Below, one piece after another: positions 16,904-25,352 of a stretch of DNA of 64,000 nucleotides. The notes beneath the pieces are model-generated. The model worked only from the letters and a program-made list of their open reading frames with translations. It was not told where the DNA came from and did not search any database. This DNA comes from Bradyrhizobium sp. SSBR45G. GTDB lineage: Bacteria > Pseudomonadota > Alphaproteobacteria > Rhizobiales > Xanthobacteraceae. Positions within the stretch are counted from its first letter, which is position 1, and the number at the start of each line of letters is the position of its first letter. Where the stretch lies: positions 1-64,000 of the forward strand of contig NZ_BSCT01000021.1 in NCBI RefSeq assembly GCF_030159255.1, written 5' to 3'. A program made the position numbers and the translations under genes.

Positions 16904-17149
16904 CTAGCTGGCGCTGAATGCCTTGAACGTGATGATGGTGTGGGTGTCCTGGATGCCAGGCAGCACCTGGACCTTCTCGTTCACGAAGTGGCCGATATCG
17001 GTGTCCTTGTCGACGTAGAACTTCACCAGCAGGTCGAAATTGCCGGCCGTGGAATAGATCTCCGATGCGATCTCGGCCTCGGCCAGCGCATTGGCCACGA
17101 CGTAGGACTGGCCGAGCTTGCACTTGATCTGGACGAAGAAAGGTACCAT
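16904..17149 (-). CDS. Stand-alone Lrp/AsnC ligand-binding domain protein
   Basis: An 81-residue protein made only of the RAM (Lrp/AsnC C-terminal) domain. It begins MVPFFVQIKCKLG and contains AGNFDLLVKFYVD and the terminal DTHTIITFKAF. There is no HTH domain. The ATG at 17149 is supported by GGAG about eight bases upstream; the longer frame into the thiD promoter is not. Stand-alone RAM proteins bind amino acids and form oligomers and may modulate full-length Lrp proteins, but the function here is not known. It is divergent from thiD. Confidence 0.85.
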   Translation of the reverse strand: MVPFFVQIKCKLGQSYVVANALAEAEIASEIYSTAGNFDLLVKFYVDKDTDIGHFVNEKVQVLPGIQDTHTIITFKAFSAS

Positions 17150-17270
17150 TGCGGGCGGTCTCCGGAAGGCGTTCGGGGCCTCAATATAGCGTTTTCGGAC
17201 GAAGTCGATACGCTTTCTGAGGTGACCCGGCCTGCTTGCCGGGCGTGGCCGGCCCGGGCTAGGAGAGGGG

Positions 17271-18071
17271 ATGAGCACCCCCGTCGCCCTGACCATCGCC
17301 GGATCGGACTCCTCGGGAGGAGCCGGCATCCAGGCGGACCTGAAGACCTTTGCGGCGCTGTCCGTCTATGGCGCCTCGGTCATCACCGCGCTGACCGCCC
17401 AGAACACGACGGGCGTGACCGGCGTTCATCTGGTTCCGCCCGCGTTCGTCACCGCGCAGATCGATGCCGTGTTCGACGATCTCTCGGTCGGCGCGGTCAA
17501 GATCGGCATGGTGGCGCAGGCGCCGATCGCCGACGCCATCAGCGCCAGCCTCGCGCGCCGGCAGCCTGGCCACGTCGTGCTCGATCCGGTGATGGTCGCG
17601 ACCTCAGGCGCCCGGCTGCTGCCGGAGGACGCGATCGCGGCGCTGCGCAGCCGGCTGATCCCGCAGGCGTCGCTGATCACGCCGAACCTGCCCGAGGCCG
17701 CGGCCTTGCTGGACGAGCCGGTCGCGACCTCGGACGCGGAGATCGCGGCGCAGGGCCGCCGGCTGCTGGCGCTCGGCTGTCCGGCCGTGCTGATCAAGGG
17801 CGGGCACGGGCAGGGCGCCGAGAGCACCGATTACCTGATCACGTCAGGGATCACCCTTGCCCTCCCGGCGCCGCGCGTCGCCACCAGCAACACCCATGGC
17901 ACCGGCTGCTCATTGTCGTCGGCGGTCGCCGCCGGGCTTGCCAAGGGCGAGGACCTGGAGGCTGCCGTGCGCCATGCCAAGGCGTTCATCTCCGGCGCCA
18001 TCGCTGCCGCCGATCGCTTCACGGTCGGACACGGCCACGGCCCGGTGCATCATTTGTACCGGTTCTATTGA
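17271..18071 (+). CDS. thiD: Hydroxymethylpyrimidine/phosphomethylpyrimidine kinase ThiD
   Basis: A 266-residue ribokinase-fold enzyme that phosphorylates HMP and then HMP-phosphate for thiamine synthesis. Diagnostic segments are TIAGSDSSGGAGIQADLKTF at the N terminus, DPVMVATSG near residue 105, and the anion hole NTHGTGCSLSSA near residue 205. Length is normal for ThiD. AGGAG precedes the ATG. No thiamine pyrophosphate riboswitch sequence was seen in the 121 bp upstream. The next gene begins 41 bp downstream and may share the transcript, but it has no known link to thiamine. Confidence 0.95.
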   Translation: MSTPVALTIAGSDSSGGAGIQADLKTFAALSVYGASVITALTAQNTTGVTGVHLVPPAFVTAQIDAVFDDLSVGAVKIGMVAQAPIADAISASLARRQPGHVVLDPVMVATSGARLLPEDAIAALRSRLIPQASLITPNLPEAAALLDEPVATSDAEIAAQGRRLLALGCPAVLIKGGHGQGAESTDYLITSGITLALPAPRVATSNTHGTGCSLSSAVAAGLAKGEDLEAAVRHAKAFISGAIAAADRFTVGHGHGPVHHLYRFY

Positions 18072-18112
18072 GACGGTGCGATGTCTCGTCGATCAGCAGA
18101 GGACTCCAAAAC

Positions 18113-18568
18113 ATGCTGCGTTTCCTGATCCCCCTGACGATTGCTGCGGTCGGAGCGCTTGCCGCGCCGGCCATGGCCGAGCGCGCTTATTCCCCCGAGG
18201 AGGAGCGCAACAAGGCGATCGTGCTCGACTTCTATGAGCAGGGCCTCAACCGGAAGGACTTCGCCGCAGCCTCGAAATATCTCGGGACCTATATCCAGCA
18301 CAATCCGGGCGCCGAGGATGGCCCGGAGGGATTTCGCAAGTTCATCGAATTCCTGAAGACGAAGTATCCGCAATCCCATAGCGAGATCACGAAGGTGCTG
18401 GTCGATGGCGACTTCGTCATCCTGCGCGTCCACGCCATTCGCGAGCCCGGCACCCGCGGCAATGCGATCGTCGACATCTTCCGCCTGAAGGACGGCCGGA
18501 TCGAAGAGCATTGGGACTCGGTGCAGCCGATCCCCGAGCAGTCAGCCAATTCAAACGGCATGTTCTGA
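18113..18568 (+). CDS. Secreted SnoaL-like (NTF2-fold) protein
   Basis: A 151-residue protein with a signal peptide (residues 1-21, ending in AMAER) and a SnoaL-like polyketide cyclase domain. Family features are the opening NKAIVLDFYEQGLNRKD, the YIQHNPGAEDGPEGF segment and the closing IVDIFRLKDGRIEEHWDSVQ. Such proteins form alpha-beta cones that bind or isomerise small organic molecules. The substrate is unknown. GAGGA lies about ten bases before the ATG. It follows thiD and may be co-transcribed. Confidence 0.85.
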   Translation: MLRFLIPLTIAAVGALAAPAMAERAYSPEEERNKAIVLDFYEQGLNRKDFAAASKYLGTYIQHNPGAEDGPEGFRKFIEFLKTKYPQSHSEITKVLVDGDFVILRVHAIREPGTRGNAIVDIFRLKDGRIEEHWDSVQPIPEQSANSNGMF

Positions 18569-18596
18569 GGTCGCGCTCCGGGCCGCCCGTCGTCAC

Positions 18597-19646
18597 TCAC
18601 TTCTGATGTGCGGCCTCGATCTCGCGTTGATGGCCGTTCATGATGCGCGACCGGTATTCGCCCGGCGATTCGCCGAACCAGCGATTGGAGGCGCGGAAGA
18701 ACGTGCTCTGATCGGCGTAGCCGAGCAGATAGCCGATGTCGGTGAGCGTCATGCGGGAATCAGCGAGATGACGCTGGGCGAGCTCGCGCCTGGCATCGTC
18801 AACGAGGTCGCTGAAGGAGAGGCCTTCGTCGGCAAGCCGGCGCTGGAACGTGCGATCGCTGAGACCGAGCGCGGCCGCGATGGCTGAGCGCAGCGGGCTG
18901 CCATCGGGCAGCAGCTTGGCGATCGCGGCGCGGGCGCGATACGCGGTATCGGTCTTGACCAGCCGCTCCAGCGCCTCGTCGGCGATGCGGTCGTGAATCG
19001 CGATGAGCTCGGGCGCGGAGGTCGTCAGCTTGCAGGCGAGATCCTGATCGGACACCAGGAAGCCGTTGAACGGGGCGTCGAACTCGAGCGGTGACTGGAA
19101 GGCGGCGTTGTAGGCCGCGATCGAGAGCGGCACCGCATGCGTGAAGCGGGTGGAGAGGGGCGTCAGCCGCCGGTCGAGCATCCAGCGGCAGAGATTCAGC
19201 AGATTGACGACACCATAGTCATAGCGCTGCCGTGGAATCGGACATTCGCCGCCGAACACGTCGGTGCGCACCCAGCGGCCGCCCTGACCGGGTTCGAGCG
19301 TGATGGTCACGGCGTCGCTGACGAGACACATGTAGCGGATCAGGCGAGCCAGCCCGGTCTGCAGATCGGGGCTGGACATCATCGCATAGCCCGCAACGCC
19401 GTAGTGGTCGGGCCGCGGCGCGTCGCGTTTTGCGAGCCCGATGTCCGGATTGCCCGAGCGCTCCGCCGCCAGCGCCCACAATCGGCTCAGCGCCTCCGTC
19501 GGCCAGCGGCGATCGCAATCATCGAGATCCTCGATCGACAGGCCGACCTCGGCGAACAGCGCGGCTGCATCGAGGCCTTGCTCCTGCAGCGTCGTTGCGA
19601 CGCCGCGCATCCATGCCGACGATGTGGTTCGCTGTTGCTGAGCCAT
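18597..19646 (-). CDS. AraC family regulator of the nine-gene operon
   Basis: A 349-residue regulator with an N-terminal arabinose-binding/dimerisation domain of the OruR/ArgR type (Arabinose_bd, about residues 20-210) and a C-terminal AraC HTH domain (about 235-335). The HTH has LGLSDRTFQRRLADEG and the signature IGYLLGYADQSTFFRASNRW. The ATG at 19646 has AAGGGG just upstream; an ATG at 19715 is also in frame. A palindrome at 19691-19704 favours the shorter form. It is divergent from the nine-gene operon at 19788-27479 and is the obvious candidate regulator of it. Confidence 0.9.
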   Translation of the reverse strand: MAQQQRTTSSAWMRGVATTLQEQGLDAAALFAEVGLSIEDLDDCDRRWPTEALSRLWALAAERSGNPDIGLAKRDAPRPDHYGVAGYAMMSSPDLQTGLARLIRYMCLVSDAVTITLEPGQGGRWVRTDVFGGECPIPRQRYDYGVVNLLNLCRWMLDRRLTPLSTRFTHAVPLSIAAYNAAFQSPLEFDAPFNGFLVSDQDLACKLTTSAPELIAIHDRIADEALERLVKTDTAYRARAAIAKLLPDGSPLRSAIAAALGLSDRTFQRRLADEGLSFSDLVDDARRELAQRHLADSRMTLTDIGYLLGYADQSTFFRASNRWFGESPGEYRSRIMNGHQREIEAAHQK

Positions 19647-19690
19647 CCCCTTGGCCTTCTGGAGCCAGTGCTTTGGCGTCCTCGGATCAT

Positions 19691-19704
19691 TGTGCAGGTG
19701 CACA
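19691..19704. promoter_or_regulatory. Candidate operator between AraC gene and nine-gene operon
   Basis: TGTGCA-GG-TGCACA is a perfect palindrome in the divergent intergenic region, 84 bp before the first operon gene. It is a plausible binding site for the AraC regulator or another dimeric factor. Confidence 0.4.
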
Positions 19705-19787
19705 TGAGATTGCATAGCATCAGGGATCGGCGATCGCGATACGAAATTCGTCGGAGCGCCTGCGTCACCGCAGCCCAGGAGAGAAGC

Positions 19788-20612
19788 ATGCCTGTTCTGA
19801 AAACCAACGACGGCACAGAGATTTACTACAAGGATTGGGGCTCCGGGCAGCCGATCGTGTTCAGCCATGGCTGGCCGCTGTCGTCAGACGATTGGGACGC
19901 ACAGCTGATGTTCTTCCTCAATCACGGGTTCCGTGTCGTCGCGCATGACCGCCGCGGCCACGGCCGCTCGGCCCAGGTCGCCGATGGTCACGACATGGAC
20001 CATTACGCCGACGATCTCGCGGCGCTGACGGCGCATCTCGATCTGAAGAACGCTGTCCATGTCGGCCATTCGACCGGCGGCGGCGAGGTGGTGCACTATC
20101 TCGCGCGCCATGGCGAAAGCCGCGCGGCCAAGGCTGCGATCATCGCCGCGGTGCCGCCCTTGATGGTGCAGACGGCGGCCAATCCGGGCGGCCTGCCGAA
20201 ATCGGTGTTCGACGATTTCCAGACCCAGGTCGCAACCCGCCGCGCGGAGTTCTACCGCGACGTCGCAGCCGGGCCGTTCTATGGCTTTAACAAGCCCGGC
20301 GCCAAGCCGTCCGAGGCAGTGATCCAGAACTGGTGGCGGCAGGGCATGATGGGCAGCGCGAAAGCGCATTACGACGGCGTCGTCGCGTTCTCGCAGACCG
20401 ACTTCACCGAGGACCTCAAGAAGATCTCGCTGCCGGTGCTGGTCATGCACAGCGAGGACGATCAGATCGTGCCCTATGCGGATTCCGCGCCGCTCTCGGC
20501 CAAGCTGCTCAAGAACGGCACGCTGAAGACCTACAAGGGATTCCCGCACGGCATGCCGACCACCGAGGCCGAGACGATCAACGCCGACCTCCTGGCCTTC
20601 ATCAAGAGCTGA
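19788..20612 (+). CDS. Alpha/beta hydrolase, non-haem chloroperoxidase type
   Basis: A 274-residue cytoplasmic alpha/beta hydrolase that looks like the cofactor-free haloperoxidases and related esterases. The nucleophile elbow is GHSTGGGE (Ser near residue 99), the acid is in HSEDDQIVP (near 225), and the catalytic His is in FPHGMPTTE (near 252). The start YYKDWGSGQPIVFSHGWPLSSDDW carries the oxyanion HGWP segment. In this family the true reaction is usually ester or acyl hydrolysis, with perhydrolysis as a side activity. It is the first gene of the operon, with a good AGGAGAG binding site. The natural substrate is unknown. Confidence 0.9.
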   Translation: MPVLKTNDGTEIYYKDWGSGQPIVFSHGWPLSSDDWDAQLMFFLNHGFRVVAHDRRGHGRSAQVADGHDMDHYADDLAALTAHLDLKNAVHVGHSTGGGEVVHYLARHGESRAAKAAIIAAVPPLMVQTAANPGGLPKSVFDDFQTQVATRRAEFYRDVAAGPFYGFNKPGAKPSEAVIQNWWRQGMMGSAKAHYDGVVAFSQTDFTEDLKKISLPVLVMHSEDDQIVPYADSAPLSAKLLKNGTLKTYKGFPHGMPTTEAETINADLLAFIKS

Positions 20613-20627
20613 GCAGGGGAGGCACGC

Positions 20628-21140
20628 ATGACCTGGGGTATTCCCACGCCGCTGTTTCTGCAGATCCACGTGGTGCTGAGCCTGATCGGAATTGCGACCG
20701 GGCTCGTCATGCTCGCCGGCATGCTCACGGGCCGCCATCTGGCGGCCTGGGCGGCGCTGTTCCTGGCCACGACCGTTCTCACGGGCGTGACCGGGTTTCC
20801 GCTGCCGCCGTTCGGTCTCGATCCGCCGCGCATCATCGGCATCCTCCTGCTCGCGCTGCTCGCGGCGGCTACCGCCGCGCTCTACGTGTTCGCGCTGTCG
20901 GGGTGGTGGCGCTCGGTCTATGTCATCACGGCGCTGGTTTCGCTCTATCTCAACGTCTTCGTCGCCATCGTGCAGTCGTTCCAGAAAATTGGTCCGCTCA
21001 ATGCGCTGGCGCCGACACAGAGCGAGCCGCCGTTCGCGGTCGCGCAACTCGTCACGCTCGCGCTCTTCCTCGCTCTCGGCATTTTCGCGTGGCGGCGGTT
21101 TGCCCGCGGCGGCGCCAAGCCGCGCGCCTCGCTCGCTTGA
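20628..21140 (+). CDS. Four-helix integral membrane protein of unknown function
   Basis: A 170-residue inner-membrane protein with about four or five hydrophobic helices (residues 10-32, 36-57, 66-88, 93-115 and 136-156) and a basic C-terminal tail. I do not recognise a named family. It lies 15 bp after the hydrolase gene and 35 bp before the isochorismatase-like gene, so it is clearly part of the operon. A transport, anchoring or redox-partner role is conceivable, but no cofactor-binding residues stand out. Confidence 0.8.
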   Translation: MTWGIPTPLFLQIHVVLSLIGIATGLVMLAGMLTGRHLAAWAALFLATTVLTGVTGFPLPPFGLDPPRIIGILLLALLAAATAALYVFALSGWWRSVYVITALVSLYLNVFVAIVQSFQKIGPLNALAPTQSEPPFAVAQLVTLALFLALGIFAWRRFARGGAKPRASLA

Positions 21141-21175
21141 TCCTCTTTATCCCAACGCTTTCCCAGGAGATGTCC

Positions 21176-21820
21176 ATGTCGAAGCTCGAAATGCTGACGC
21201 CGCAGAACTGCGCTGTCGCGCTGATCGACTACCAGCCCGCGATGTATCAGGGTGTGCAGTCGCACGACCGTCTCGGCGTGTTCAACAACATCCAGATCGT
21301 CGCCAAGGCTGCAAAACTGTTCAAGATTCCGACCGTGCTCACCACGGTCGCCAAGGACTCCTTCTCCGGTCCTTTCATGCCGGAGGTCACCGAGCTGTTT
21401 CCGAGCCACGACATCGTCGACCGTACGGCGATGAACTCGTGGCTCGATGCCGGCTTCCGCAAGCAGGTCGCAGCGACGGGGCGCAAGAAGTTCATCATCG
21501 CGGGGCTGTGGACCGAGGCCTGCGTGCTGTTCCCGACGCTCGACATGCTGCGCGAGGGCTATGAGATCTACATCCCGGCCGACGCCTGCGGCGACCTGTC
21601 GCTGGAAGCGCACAACCGCGCGATGGATCGCGCGGTGCAGGCCGGCGCGGTGCCGATCACCTCGTGCCAGTTCGCCTTCGAGCTGCAGCAGGACTGGGCG
21701 CGCGCCGAGACCTATGACGGCATGATGGAGATCCTGAAGGCGCATTCGCCCTACGGCATCCAGATCCGCTTCTCCAAATGGGCGCTCGGCGAGCATGCCT
21801 CCGAGGGCGGCACGAAGTAG
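21176..21820 (+). CDS. Isochorismatase-family (YcaC-like) hydrolase
   Basis: A 214-residue cysteine hydrolase of the isochorismatase superfamily, closest in look to YcaC. The catalytic Asp is in ALIDYQPAM (D18) and the catalytic Cys in GLWTEACVLFP (C116). Family members hydrolyse amides or related C-N bonds, though YcaC itself has no proven substrate. CAGGAG six bases before the second of two close ATGs fixes the start. Its position beside an amidohydrolase and an alpha/beta hydrolase suggests stepwise hydrolysis of an unknown compound. Confidence 0.88.
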   Translation: MSKLEMLTPQNCAVALIDYQPAMYQGVQSHDRLGVFNNIQIVAKAAKLFKIPTVLTTVAKDSFSGPFMPEVTELFPSHDIVDRTAMNSWLDAGFRKQVAATGRKKFIIAGLWTEACVLFPTLDMLREGYEIYIPADACGDLSLEAHNRAMDRAVQAGAVPITSCQFAFELQQDWARAETYDGMMEILKAHSPYGIQIRFSKWALGEHASEGGTK

Positions 21821-21832
21821 CCGGAGCATTCA

Positions 21833-22120
21833 ATGAAGATCTATCTGTTCTCGCTCGGGGCGGGGCTGCTGGTCGGCGTGATCTACAGCCTGCTTCAGGT
21901 CCGCTCGCCGGCGCCGCCGCTTGTGGCGCTGGTCGGCCTGCTCGGCATCCTCGTCGGCGAGCAGGTGATCCCCGTGGGCCGGCAGCTCCTGAGCGGCACC
22001 AGCCTCTCGGCAGCGTGGCAGAAGGCGGCCTGCGCCACGCACATCTTCGGCCTCTTGCCCGGTCATCACGGCCGGGCAGAGACCACCAATCCTCCTTCCC
22101 AAGGCGAGAAGGCCTCATGA
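21833..22120 (+). CDS. XapX (DUF1427) domain protein
   Basis: A 95-residue protein with two membrane helices and the XapX signature: it starts MKIYLFSLGAGLLVGVIYSL and continues with VRSPAPPLVALVGLLGIL. XapX was named from the xanthosine operon of E. coli, where its role is not established. Here the hydrophobic domain ends near residue 50 and a soluble tail follows. It lies 12 bp after the preceding gene, and its stop overlaps the start of the amidohydrolase (ATGA), which indicates translational coupling. Confidence 0.85.
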   Translation: MKIYLFSLGAGLLVGVIYSLLQVRSPAPPLVALVGLLGILVGEQVIPVGRQLLSGTSLSAAWQKAACATHIFGLLPGHHGRAETTNPPSQGEKAS

Positions 22121-23994
22121 GCGATCATCCCGATCTGATCCTGCATCGCGGCCTGTTCACGACGCTCGACCGCGGCAATCCGCAGGCGAATTCGGTTGCG
22201 ATCAAGGATGGTGTGTTCACCGCCGTCGGCCATGAGCAGGACGTGATGAAGCTCGCCGGTCCGCGGACGAACCTGATCGACCTCAAGGGCCGGCGCGTGC
22301 TGCCCGGCCTGATCGACAATCACCTGCACATCATCCGCGGCGGGCTCAACTTCAACATGGAGCTGCGCTGGGACGGCGTCCGCTCGCTCGCCGATGCGAT
22401 GGCCATGCTGAAGGCGCAGGTCGCGATCACGCCGCCGCCGCAATGGGTGCGTGTGGTCGGCGGCTTCACCGAGCATCAGTTTGCCGAGAAGCGGCTGCCG
22501 ACGATCGACGAGCTCAACGCCGTGGCGCCGGATACCCCCGTGTTCCTGCTGCATCTGTACGATCGCGCCATCCTGAACGGCGCCGCGCTGCGTGCCGTGG
22601 GCTACGACAAGGACACGCCGCAGCCGCCGGGCGGCGAGATCATGCGTGATGCCCAGGGTCATCCGACCGGATTGCTGCTCGCCAAGCCGAACGCCGCGAT
22701 CCTGTATGCAACGCTGGCCAAGGGGCCGAAACTGCCGTTCGACTATCAGCTCAACTCGACGCGCCATTTCATGCGCGAGCTGAACCGGCTCGGCGTCACC
22801 GGTGCGATCGATGCCGGCGGCGGCTTCCAGAACTATCCCGATGACTACGCCGTGATCCAGCAGCTCGCCGATGACGGCCAGCTCACGATCCGGCTCGCCT
22901 ACAATCTGTTCACGCAGAAGCCGAAGGGCGAGAAGGACGATTTCCTGCGCTGGACGCAGAACTCGACCTACAAGCAGGGCAACGACTACTTCCGCCACAA
23001 CGGTGCCGGCGAGATGCTGGTGTTCTCCGCCGCCGATTTCGAGGATTTCCGCGTGCCGCGGCCGGACATGGCGCCGGAGATGGAGGGCGAGCTCGAGGAG
23101 GTCGTGCGCATCCTGGTGCAGAACAGATGGCCGTGGCGGCTGCACGCGACCTATGACGAGACCATCTCGCGTGCGCTCGACGTGTTCGAGAAGGTCAACC
23201 AGGATACGCCGCTCGACGGCCTGCACTGGTTCTTTGATCACGCCGAAACGATCTCGGATCAGTCGATCGACCGCATCGCCACGCTCGGCGGCGGCATCGC
23301 CGTGCAGCACCGCATGGCCTATCAGGGCGAATACTTCGTCGAGCGCTACGGCTTCGGCGCGGCGGAGGCGACGCCGCCGGTGAAGAAGATCCTCGACAAG
23401 GGCGTCAAGGTCTCCGCCGGCACCGATGCCACCCGTGTCGCGTCCTACAATCCCTGGGTCTCGCTGTCCTGGCTCGTCACCGGCCGCACCGTCGGCGGCC
23501 TGCGGCTGTATCCGCAGCGCAACTGCCTCGATCGCGAAACCGCTCTGCGGATGTGGACCGAGAACGTCACCTGGTTCTCCAACGAGGAGGGCCGGAAGGG
23601 CCGCATCGCCGTCGGGCAATTCGCCGACCTGATCGTGCCGGATCGTGATTTCTTCTCGTGTGCCGAGTCCGAGATCGCCGACATCACGAGCGAGCTCACC
23701 ATGGTCGGCGGCCGCGTGGTCTACGCCGCGTCCGACTTCAAGCCGCTGGACGACGCCGCGCCGCCACCGGCGATGCCGGAGTGGTCACCGGTGCGCCGCT
23801 TCGGCGGCTATGGCGCCTGGCTGGAGAAGGACGATCATGGCGCCGTTCGCGCCCAGGCCATACAGACCTGCGGCTGCGCCAGCGCCTGCGGCGTGCACGG
23901 CCATGACCACGCGCGCGCCTGGTCGGGCAAGATCCCGGCAGCCGATCTCAAGAGCTTCTGGGGCGCGCTCGGTTGCGCCTGCTGGGCGGTGTGA
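22117..23994 (+). CDS. YtcJ-like amidohydrolase with a Cys/His-rich C-terminal tail
   Basis: A 625-residue metal-dependent hydrolase of the amidohydrolase 3 family. Metal ligands are visible in DNHLHII (H69, H71), RLHATYDETI and WFFDHAETI, and the catalytic Asp in SAGTDATRV. Family members hydrolyse amides or N-acyl groups. Unusually, the last 40 residues (about 585-625) hold CGCASAC, HGHDHARAW and a terminal GCACWAV. These look like a separate metal-binding tail that the core family does not need. The start overlaps the XapX stop and the DoxX gene begins just after its stop. The substrate is unknown. Confidence 0.88.
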   Translation: MSDHPDLILHRGLFTTLDRGNPQANSVAIKDGVFTAVGHEQDVMKLAGPRTNLIDLKGRRVLPGLIDNHLHIIRGGLNFNMELRWDGVRSLADAMAMLKAQVAITPPPQWVRVVGGFTEHQFAEKRLPTIDELNAVAPDTPVFLLHLYDRAILNGAALRAVGYDKDTPQPPGGEIMRDAQGHPTGLLLAKPNAAILYATLAKGPKLPFDYQLNSTRHFMRELNRLGVTGAIDAGGGFQNYPDDYAVIQQLADDGQLTIRLAYNLFTQKPKGEKDDFLRWTQNSTYKQGNDYFRHNGAGEMLVFSAADFEDFRVPRPDMAPEMEGELEEVVRILVQNRWPWRLHATYDETISRALDVFEKVNQDTPLDGLHWFFDHAETISDQSIDRIATLGGGIAVQHRMAYQGEYFVERYGFGAAEATPPVKKILDKGVKVSAGTDATRVASYNPWVSLSWLVTGRTVGGLRLYPQRNCLDRETALRMWTENVTWFSNEEGRKGRIAVGQFADLIVPDRDFFSCAESEIADITSELTMVGGRVVYAASDFKPLDDAAPPPAMPEWSPVRRFGGYGAWLEKDDHGAVRAQAIQTCGCASACGVHGHDHARAWSGKIPAADLKSFWGALGCACWAV

Positions 23995-23995
23995 G

Positions 23996-24421
23996 ATGGC
24001 AGCGAAGTCCGACACGCCACGGCCTATCGCCGCGGTGCTGGATTGGCGCTGGCTATGGCCGCTGGCCCGGCTCGCGCTGGTCTCGGCCTATCTGATCGGC
24101 GGCGTCCAGAAGCTCACCGACTTCTCTGGCGCCATCGCCGAGCAGGCCCATTTCGGCCTGCAGCCGGCCTGGCTGTGGGCGGTGGCCGCGATCGCCGTCG
24201 AGCTGATCGGCTCGGTGCTGGTCGTCGTCAATCGCCTGGTCTGGCTTGGCGCCGGTGCGCTCGGGGTGCTGACATCAGTCGCCATGCTCACCGCCAATGA
24301 TTTCTGGCACATGGCCGGCCATGATCGCTTCATGGCGCTGAACGCCTTCTTCGAGCATCTCGGCCTGATCGCCGGCCTCGTGCTCGTCTCCGTCATGTCC
24401 TGGCGCGCGCGCCGCGCCTGA
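23996..24421 (+). CDS. DoxX family membrane protein
   Basis: A 141-residue protein with four membrane helices and DoxX features: LARLALVSAYLIGGVQKLTDF at the start of the first helix and NDFWHMAGHDRF between the third and fourth helices. DoxX proteins take part in quinone-linked oxidation or membrane stress functions in different bacteria, so the exact role cannot be assigned. It starts one base after the stop of the amidohydrolase and belongs to the same operon. Confidence 0.85.
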   Translation: MAAKSDTPRPIAAVLDWRWLWPLARLALVSAYLIGGVQKLTDFSGAIAEQAHFGLQPAWLWAVAAIAVELIGSVLVVVNRLVWLGAGALGVLTSVAMLTANDFWHMAGHDRFMALNAFFEHLGLIAGLVLVSVMSWRARRA

Positions 24422-24447
24422 TCCGCATCTGCTCAATTGAGGTCGTC

Positions 24448-25338
24448 ATGCTCCGCTCGCGTCATCTGCTCAGCGCCGTCGTCGTCACCACGCTGCTGGC
24501 TGCACCGGCACTCGCCAGGGAGTCCGCGCCGCAGATCGGCGTCGGCCCGCAATACGATACGACGCATGTCTACGTTGCGCCCGACGACGTCGAAAAATTT
24601 GCGGCGAGCTTTCTCGCCACCTTCGGCGGCCAGAGCACGAAGCAGGTGGTCGCCACGGTGACGCCGGCGCCGAGCAGCACGACCTCGCAGCTGCTGCAGA
24701 CGCCGGTCGGCACCGTGTCGCTGTTCGGCTTCAAGACGGGAATCCCATATCCGTTCGGCGCCGAGCGCACCGGCTATCTCGTCACCGACCTGGACGCGGC
24801 GATCAAGGCGGCGAAAGCCGCCGGCGCCGACGTGGTGGTTGCGCCGTTTCCCGATCCGATCGGGCGCGATGCCGTGATCCAATGGCCGGGCGGCGTCAAC
24901 ATGCAGCTGTACTGGCACACGACCAAGCCGTCCTATGCTGCGTTCCAGACCGTTCCTGAGAACCGCGTCTATGTCTCGCCTGGGCGTGCCGAAGCCTTCA
25001 CGCGCGCCTTCCTGCGCTTTTCGAACGGCAAGGTGGTGTCCGACGACCCCAAGGCGCCGGGCATAGAGATCGGGCGCGCCAACGACCATTATCGGCGCAT
25101 CCGCATCGAGTCTGCGTTCGGCAAAATGGCGGTGTTGGTCACGGATGGGCAGCTGCCGTATCCGTTCGGTCGCGAGATGACGGGCTATGAGGTTGCCGAC
25201 CTCAAGGCCGCCCTGGACAAGGCGAAGGCAACAGGCGCGATTGTGCTCGTCGCGCCGTTCGCCTCGGACAGGCGCGAGCAGGCGGTGGTGCAGTTTCCCG
25301 GCGGCTATGTCGCGGAGATCCATGCCGTCGTGAAGTAG
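24448..25338 (+). CDS. Exported double-VOC (glyoxalase-fold) protein
   Basis: A 296-residue protein with a signal peptide (residues 1-22, ending in PALA) and two tandem VOC/glyoxalase-fold halves. The halves are recognisable repeats: GIPYPFGAERTGYLVTDL near residue 94 matches QLPYPFGREMTGYEVADL near residue 236, and each is followed by an AAxxKAxxxGAxVxVAPF segment and a QxPGG strand. The usual metal-ligand His and Glu pattern of glyoxalase I is not clear. Export of a VOC protein is uncommon. It may bind or isomerise the substrate of the pathway in the periplasm. Confidence 0.82.
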   Translation: MLRSRHLLSAVVVTTLLAAPALARESAPQIGVGPQYDTTHVYVAPDDVEKFAASFLATFGGQSTKQVVATVTPAPSSTTSQLLQTPVGTVSLFGFKTGIPYPFGAERTGYLVTDLDAAIKAAKAAGADVVVAPFPDPIGRDAVIQWPGGVNMQLYWHTTKPSYAAFQTVPENRVYVSPGRAEAFTRAFLRFSNGKVVSDDPKAPGIEIGRANDHYRRIRIESAFGKMAVLVTDGQLPYPFGREMTGYEVADLKAALDKAKATGAIVLVAPFASDRREQAVVQFPGGYVAEIHAVVK

Positions 25339-25352
25339 GAGCTGCCGGGCAG

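Noticed and set aside
17150..17270. Possible TPP riboswitch upstream of thiD
   Set aside because: No CTGAGA-type P3/J3 sequence or matching P4-P5 segment was seen, and the 121-bp divergent gap is also occupied by the Lrp-domain promoter.
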